This document shows, piece after piece, positions 59,856-64,000 of a stretch of DNA of 64,000 bases (position 1 is its first letter; the number at the start of each line of letters is the position of its first letter). A program made the translations under genes and the position numbers. The DNA comes from Aurantiacibacter poecillastricola (lineage in GTDB: Bacteria; Pseudomonadota; Alphaproteobacteria; Sphingomonadales; Sphingomonadaceae). A model generated the notes under the pieces. It saw only the letters and a list, made by a program, of their open reading frames with translations. It was not told where the DNA came from and did not search any database. The stretch is taken from contig NZ_JAVAMS010000002.1 in the NCBI RefSeq assembly GCF_030730945.1, forward strand, positions 62,001 through 126,000. Direction: 5' to 3'.

Positions 59856-60671
59856 TCACCGCTTCGCTTGGCCGGGTGGGCGAGTGACTGGGTGGGAGGT
59901 GGAGAGGCCGCCATCGGCTGCGAGGGCCTGTCCGTTTACGTAGCTTGACATGTCACTTGCCAGAAACAAAGCAGCCTTAGCTATCTCTTTCGCGTCCCCA
60001 CCTCTCCCCATCGGGTTGAGAAGGCCTATGCGGTCCTCCACACCCTTGGTGCGGGCGTTTTCGTAGAGCGGGGCAGTCATTCCGGTCTCGATCAGGCCGG
60101 GGCACACCGCGTTGATCCGCACCCCGCTGCGGCCCAACTGCTGCGCCGCGGTCTGCACCAGGTTGATGACGCCGGCCTTGGAAGCCGAGTAGGGCGCAGG
60201 CCCCGCACCGGAGCGGAGCCCTGCGACCGAAGCCGTACACACGATCGCCCCGCCGCCCGATGCCTCTATCGCTGGCGCAGCGTGCTTCACCGCCAGGAAC
60301 GCGCCAACGAGGTTCACCCGGAGCACCGCCAGCCAGTTCTCCGCATCGCTGTCGAAGAAGCCGCCGCGAGCGGTGCCGGTAATGCCGGCATTGGCGAAGA
60401 AGACATGCAGGTCCCCGAACGATTCCTGCGCCGTGGCCACCGCACCCGAGACATCCGCCTCCTCCCCCGCATCACCGGTAAGGGCGATGGCCTCACCGCC
60501 TGCCTCGCGAATAGCTTCGGCGGTCTCGCGCACCGAGTCTGCCCGGTCGAACACCACCACTTTCGCGCCCTCGCTGGCAAACAGCAACGCGCTCGCCCGG
60601 CCGATGCCCGAGGCCGCGCCGGTGATGCAGGCGACCTTGCCCTCCAGCAGGCCGCCGCCGCTGCCAGTCAC
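59856..60671 (-). CDS. SDR family NAD(P)-dependent oxidoreductase
   Basis: 271 residues, ATGA overlap with the upstream SDR. Cofactor motif [11 protein letters not shown] motif ANAGITG, and catalytic YxxxK in YSASK, with the S in CTASVAG. The C terminus continues past the usual SDR end with a proline-rich tail ([12 protein letters not shown]). Probably a 3-hydroxyacyl-CoA or alcohol dehydrogenase in the nearby acyl-CoA pathway; exact role unknown. Confidence 0.92.
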   Translation of the reverse strand: MTGSGGGLLEGKVACITGAASGIGRASALLFASEGAKVVVFDRADSVRETAEAIREAGGEAIALTGDAGEEADVSGAVATAQESFGDLHVFFANAGITGTARGGFFDSDAENWLAVLRVNLVGAFLAVKHAAPAIEASGGGAIVCTASVAGLRSGAGPAPYSASKAGVINLVQTAAQQLGRSGVRINAVCPGLIETGMTAPLYENARTKGVEDRIGLLNPMGRGGDAKEIAKAALFLASDMSSYVNGQALAADGGLSTSHPVTRPPGQAKR

Positions 60672-61444
60672 AGCCCCGCGCCGATGGTGACGCCGCCATC
60701 GATCACCATCATTTGCCCGGTCATCCAGGCACCTGCATCGCTGGCGAGATAGACGGCGGCCCCGGCAATGTCCTCCGGCTCGCCCAGGCGCTTGAGCGGC
60801 GTGGCCTTGGCGGTGCGGTCATGCATTTTTGGGTCTTCCCACAAGGCGCGGGCGAAGTCGGTCTTCACCACGCCGGGAGCGATAGCGTTGACCCGGATAT
60901 TGTCCTTCCCCGCCTCGATGGCGTAGTTGCGCACAAGCTGGAAATCCGCGGCTTTCGAGATGTTGTAGGCCCCGATCGTGGCCGAGCCTTTCAGCCCGCC
61001 GATGGAGGAGACGACAATGATCGCCCCGCCGCCGCTAGCCCGCATGTCGGGCAGGGCAAGCTGCACCAGCCAGTGGTTGGAAAGCACGTTGTTGTCGAGG
61101 ATCTTGCGGAACTGCTCGTCGCTGATCCCGTCCAGCGATCCGTAATAGGGATTGCTCGCCGCATTGCAGACGAGGATGTCGATGGGGCCAAGCCGCTCGC
61201 GGGTTTGCTGCACGAGGTTTTCCAGCGCTGCCTTGTCCGAGATGCTGGCAGCGATGGCGACCGCGCGCCCCTCGCCATGCTTCGCATTGATCGCCTCGGC
61301 CACTTCCTCGCAGGAATCTTGCTTGCGACTGGAGATTACCACCCGCGCGCCATGTTCCGCCAGCGCCTCCGCAATGGCGCGGCCGATCCCGCGCGAGGAT
61401 CCGGTGATGATGGCGACCTTGCCGGTGCAGTCGAACAGGGACAT
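60668..61444 (-). CDS. SDR family NAD(P)-dependent oxidoreductase
   Basis: 258 residues. TGSSRGIG cofactor motif, [10 protein letters not shown] in place of the usual NAG segment, VSSIGGL, catalytic YNISK, and VDFA-type [12 protein letters not shown]. It resembles the 2-enoyl/3-oxoacyl reductases and DHRS4-like dehydrogenases. It pairs with the overlapping SDR and follows the aminoglycoside-phosphotransferase-like gene by 27 nt, suggesting one transcript from 62530 downwards. Confidence 0.92.
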   Translation of the reverse strand: MSLFDCTGKVAIITGSSRGIGRAIAEALAEHGARVVISSRKQDSCEEVAEAINAKHGEGRAVAIAASISDKAALENLVQQTRERLGPIDILVCNAASNPYYGSLDGISDEQFRKILDNNVLSNHWLVQLALPDMRASGGGAIIVVSSIGGLKGSATIGAYNISKAADFQLVRNYAIEAGKDNIRVNAIAPGVVKTDFARALWEDPKMHDRTAKATPLKRLGEPEDIAGAAVYLASDAGAWMTGQMMVIDGGVTIGAGL

Positions 61445-61471
61445 GGATTAACTCCTTGAATTGTTGAAATT

Positions 61472-62530
61472 TCAGGCCCCCGCCTTCTTCGCGAAGGCCA
61501 GCGCCTGCCTGGCCAGAGGCTCCACCATGGCGGCCTTGGCCTGCGCGTTCTCGCTGGAGGCGTTGCCGTCGATGATGCGCTTCTTGATGCCTTGCAGGAT
61601 GCCGACGAGGCGGAAGAGATTGTAGGCGAAATACCAGTTCATGTCGGGCACGCTGCTGCGGCCGGTGGCCTTGCAATAACGCTGCGTAATCTCCTCGACC
61701 GACGGGATGCCCAGCTCTTCCAGGTCGAGTCCGCCAAGCTGCGCGTTTCTGCCAGTGCGGGGCAGCGCCCAGTTCATCGCGAGATAGGTAAAGTCGGCCA
61801 GCGGGTCGCCCAGCGTGGATAGCTCCCAGTCGAGGATCGCGCGCACTTCCGGCGCACCCTGCGCATAGATCAGGTTGTCGATCCGGTAGTCGCCATGGAT
61901 TATGGAGGTGCGCTCCTGTTCCGGCACGGTGGCGGGGAGGAATTCGATAAGCTGCTCCACTTCGGGCAGGTCATCCGTCTGTGAGGCGCGGTATTGCTTC
62001 GTCCAGCGGCCCACCTGCCGTTCGAAATAATTGCCCGGCGCGCCGTAATCGGAAAGGCCCGCCTCTGCCGGATCGACCGCGTGCAACTGCGCCAGCGCAT
62101 CGACCAGGGCGAGGTAGATCGGGCGTCTCTCCTCCTTCGCACAATCTGGCAAAGTGCCGTCCCAGAAGGTGCGGCCTTCCACCATGCCCATGATGTAGAA
62201 GGGCGCGCCGATCACTGCCTCGTCCTCGCAAAGCGCGTAGGGCTTCGCCACCGGCAGGCCGAGCGGATGAAGCGCGCTGATCAGCCGGAACTCGCGCTCC
62301 ACCGCATGGGCGGACGGCAGGATCTTGCCGAAAGGCTTGCGCCTGAGGACGTAATCCTCCCCACCGAAACGCAGGCGATATGTCGGGTTGGACTGGCCTC
62401 CCGGGAACTTCGCCAGGGACTGGATTTCACCCCCATGGGGCGCGTTGTTGACCAGCCAGTGCGTCAGTGGGGCGTGATCGAGGTCGGCAAAGGCCCCTTC
62501 TTTATCCTGGCTGCCAGTGTCCCTCGTCAT
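61472..62530 (-). CDS. phosphotransferase-family protein (APH/ACAD10-like kinase)
   Basis: 352 residues; ATG at 62530 follows GAGGAGAG. The kinase-like fold shows FPGGQSNPTYRLRFGG, DYVLRRKPFG, the catalytic IIHGDYRIDNLIY and DWELSTLGDPLADF. It matches the ACAD10/11 N-terminal kinase type found in acyl-CoA islands; the human enzyme phosphorylates 4-hydroxyacyl-CoA, so a similar task here is plausible. It diverges from the TetR-type gene and is headed by a palindrome. Confidence 0.92.
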   Translation of the reverse strand: MTRDTGSQDKEGAFADLDHAPLTHWLVNNAPHGGEIQSLAKFPGGQSNPTYRLRFGGEDYVLRRKPFGKILPSAHAVEREFRLISALHPLGLPVAKPYALCEDEAVIGAPFYIMGMVEGRTFWDGTLPDCAKEERRPIYLALVDALAQLHAVDPAEAGLSDYGAPGNYFERQVGRWTKQYRASQTDDLPEVEQLIEFLPATVPEQERTSIIHGDYRIDNLIYAQGAPEVRAILDWELSTLGDPLADFTYLAMNWALPRTGRNAQLGGLDLEELGIPSVEEITQRYCKATGRSSVPDMNWYFAYNLFRLVGILQGIKKRIIDGNASSENAQAKAAMVEPLARQALAFAKKAGA

Positions 62531-62559
62531 GCATCTCTCCTCGCTCTGAAAGATACCAT

Positions 62560-62571
62560 ACTTTCGAAAGT
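62560..62571. promoter_or_regulatory. palindrome in the divergent kinase / TetR region
   Basis: ACTTTCGAAAGT, a perfect 12-bp palindrome 29 bp upstream of the kinase start, in the 112-bp divergent region. Candidate operator for the adjacent TetR-type regulator. TTTCGA and TCGAAA half-sites also occur near 50508-50526 before the acyl-CoA dehydrogenase run. Confidence 0.5.
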
Positions 62572-62642
62572 TTGTCGGACACAACCCAAAACCATCGATC
62601 CTTTTCCTTGGCGAAAGGGTTCGTTTCCGGCATGGAAGCGCG

Positions 62643-63917
62643 ATGGACGCAAAAGCTATCCGGACAAGAGGGGGGAAGGGAGAGCCGCCTCGCGGCATCC
62701 GTTACGAGCGCAAGCGCGACGCCCTGCTCGATGCAGCGACCGCGCTTATCAACGAGCGCGGAGCGAAGGCGACGACGCTGCAGGCGGTCTCGCAAGCCGT
62801 TGAACTCAGCACTACCAGCGTCACCTATTACTTCCCCCGGAAGGACGTGCTGGCCGCCGCCGTTTTCGAGCGCGCGATAAGCCGGCTGCGCGCCTATGTG
62901 GACGAGGCGGCGAAGGAAAAGACGCCGCATGACAGGGTGTGCCGCCTGCTGGAACTGCATGTGAACCTGCGCGCCGACGTGATCCGCGAGGACGATGTGC
63001 CCATCGCCACCCTGTCCGAGGTGCGCACGCTGGACGATCCCATTCGCGAGCCGTTGCTGCGCCAGTATATCGACCTGTTTCGCGCCACGCGCGACCTTTG
63101 GGGCGACTTCCCCGCGAGCCACAAGCCGTTGATGACGGCGCGCACCCACTTGCTGCAGGAGACGATCTTCTGGATGCCGGTGTGGCTGGCGCGCTTTCCG
63201 ATCGACGAGTTTCCCCGCGTCCACCACCAGCTTTTCGACCTGTTCGAAAAGGGGCTGGCCGTGCCCGGCGCGCAGTGGTCCCCCCTGGCCCTGCCGCGCG
63301 ATGCCGATGGCGAGCCGGTGGGCGACGAGGAGCGCGGGGCGCCCAACTTTTTGGGCGTGGCGACGCGGCTGATCAATGAAAGCGGCTATCGCGGCGCGTC
63401 CGTGGTGCGCATCGTGGACGAGCTCAAGGTGACGAAGGGCAGCTTCTACCATCACCTCGATACCAAGGACGACCTGATCCTCGAATGCTTCCGCCGCACC
63501 TTTCGCCGCATTTCCGATGTGCAGCGCATGGCGGGAGAAACGGGCAGGAACCAGTGGGAACACCTGGAGGCCACGATGGCCTATCTGATGGACCTGCAGT
63601 TCGACGGTGAATTCCCGCTCACCCGCACTTCCGCGCTCCAGGCCCTGCCTGCCGATGTGCGCACCGAACTGCTGGCCCGGTCGGATCGCACTTCCCTGCG
63701 CTTTGGCAACATGCTGGTGGAGGGTGCGCAGGAAGGCTCGATCCGCGTGGTCAATCCGCTGATTGCCAGCCAGACGATCACCGCGATGCTGAATTCCGCC
63801 TATGATTTGCGCAAATGGGCGAACGGCATGGAGCGCGAGACGGCGATCCGCCTCTACGCCTCGTGCCTCATGCACGGCATGTTCGCCGATCCCGCCGCCA
63901 TCATGGGCGAGGCATGA
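62643..63917 (+). CDS. TetR-family regulator with two tandem TetR units
   Basis: 424 residues, about twice a normal TetR protein. The first helix-turn-helix is at about 22-72 (RDALLDAATALINERGAKAT, STTSVTYYFPRKDVL) with its own ligand domain. A second, independent helix-turn-helix is at about 235-285 (NFLGVATRLINESGYRGAS, VTKGSFYHHLDTKDDL) with another ligand domain after it. The gene is divergent from the kinase gene with a palindrome between and probably controls the acyl-CoA island. No frameshift or stop separates the halves. It overlaps the next gene start (ATGA). Confidence 0.9.
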   Translation: MDAKAIRTRGGKGEPPRGIRYERKRDALLDAATALINERGAKATTLQAVSQAVELSTTSVTYYFPRKDVLAAAVFERAISRLRAYVDEAAKEKTPHDRVCRLLELHVNLRADVIREDDVPIATLSEVRTLDDPIREPLLRQYIDLFRATRDLWGDFPASHKPLMTARTHLLQETIFWMPVWLARFPIDEFPRVHHQLFDLFEKGLAVPGAQWSPLALPRDADGEPVGDEERGAPNFLGVATRLINESGYRGASVVRIVDELKVTKGSFYHHLDTKDDLILECFRRTFRRISDVQRMAGETGRNQWEHLEATMAYLMDLQFDGEFPLTRTSALQALPADVRTELLARSDRTSLRFGNMLVEGAQEGSIRVVNPLIASQTITAMLNSAYDLRKWANGMERETAIRLYASCLMHGMFADPAAIMGEA

Positions 63918-64000
63918 CGCTGACGGGCGCGGACCGGGAGCGCATCCTTACGCTGGAAGGCGCGCGCAATTTCCGCGATTTCGGTGGTTACCTTACACAG
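63914..64000 (+). CDS. tyrosine-phosphatase-like protein, 3'-truncated by window edge
   Basis: 29 codons from an ATG overlapping the TetR stop. The start MTLTGADRERILTLEGARNF then RDFGGY matches the opening of protein tyrosine/serine phosphatase-family (PF13350-type) proteins. The catalytic part lies outside the window, so the assignment rests on this short N-terminal segment only. Confidence 0.55.
   Translation, partial: MTLTGADRERILTLEGARNFRDFGGYLTQ

Noticed and set aside
61472..62530. aminoglycoside-resistance phosphotransferase
   Set aside because: The kinase motifs are those of ACAD10-type proteins and the gene sits in an acyl-CoA island.
62502..63875. 457-residue minus-strand reading frame
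   Set aside because: Antisense of the double TetR gene with no recognisable motif.

Overview
The window is GC-rich, densely packed DNA with many 4-nt start/stop overlaps (ATGA or GTGA). Two large TonB-dependent receptors, abundant acyl-CoA metabolism, CocE/NonD and beta-lactamase-like hydrolases, and a tetR next to an aminoglycoside-phosphotransferase-like kinase point to an aerobic alphaproteobacterium. A sphingomonad of the Erythrobacteraceae/Sphingomonadaceae type is most likely. This is inferred from gene content and style, since no rRNA or tRNA gene is present. I see no transposase, integrase, phage gene, CRISPR array or origin.

Region 1 (1-19864) is the accessory and most unusual part. 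An exported hydrolase pair (1-2830) converges on a GntR/FCD regulator (2856-3533, minus). A 22-bp near-perfect palindrome built on a GntR-type core lies between that regulator and a plus-strand run from 3699 to 19787. The run encodes a TonB-dependent receptor, a CapA-like metallophosphatase, TRAP permeases DctQ and DctM, a small 2-hydroxyacyl-CoA dehydratase-like subunit, a double-length CaiB/BaiF CoA-transferase, a larger dehydratase-like subunit, the TRAP binding protein DctP (a predicted lipoprotein), a second CaiB/BaiF CoA-transferase, a CocE hydrolase fused to a second hydrolase and broken by a frameshift, and an aldehyde dehydrogenase. Most genes overlap or nearly touch, and a hairpin follows the last one. 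I read this as one uptake-and-catabolism system. A compound crosses the outer membrane, is hydrolysed in the periplasm, enters by TRAP, is activated as a CoA thioester and is then processed by a radical-type dehydratase. The substrate is unknown. No activator ATPase for the dehydratase is present in the window.

Region 2 (19863-35578, minus) is a seven-gene alpha-glucan/trehalose operon in the order glgE, treS-maltokinase fusion, glgB, glgX, treZ, malQ, treY, with every junction overlapping. It can convert trehalose to branched glucan (TreS/Pep2, GlgE, GlgB) and glucan back to trehalose (GlgX, TreZ, TreY, with MalQ recycling). glgA and glgC are absent from the window.

Region 3 (35579-48675) holds an RTX/serralysin-type M10 metalloprotease with a terminator and a divergent small exported protein. 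It continues with a thiolase, a MaoC hydratase and a CitE-like CoA-ester lyase, a convergent TesB thioesterase, a second TonB receptor, a serine hydrolase and an acyl-CoA synthetase.

Region 4 (48676-64000) begins with a 145-bp palindromic intergenic repeat and a small hypothetical gene. It is otherwise a beta-oxidation-type island: zinc alcohol dehydrogenase, five acyl-CoA dehydrogenases (four of them forming two unequal adjacent pairs), a thiolase, a FadB-like two-domain enzyme, two SDR oxidoreductases, an aminoglycoside-phosphotransferase-like kinase, a regulator with two TetR units in one chain, and the first codons of a tyrosine-phosphatase-like gene.
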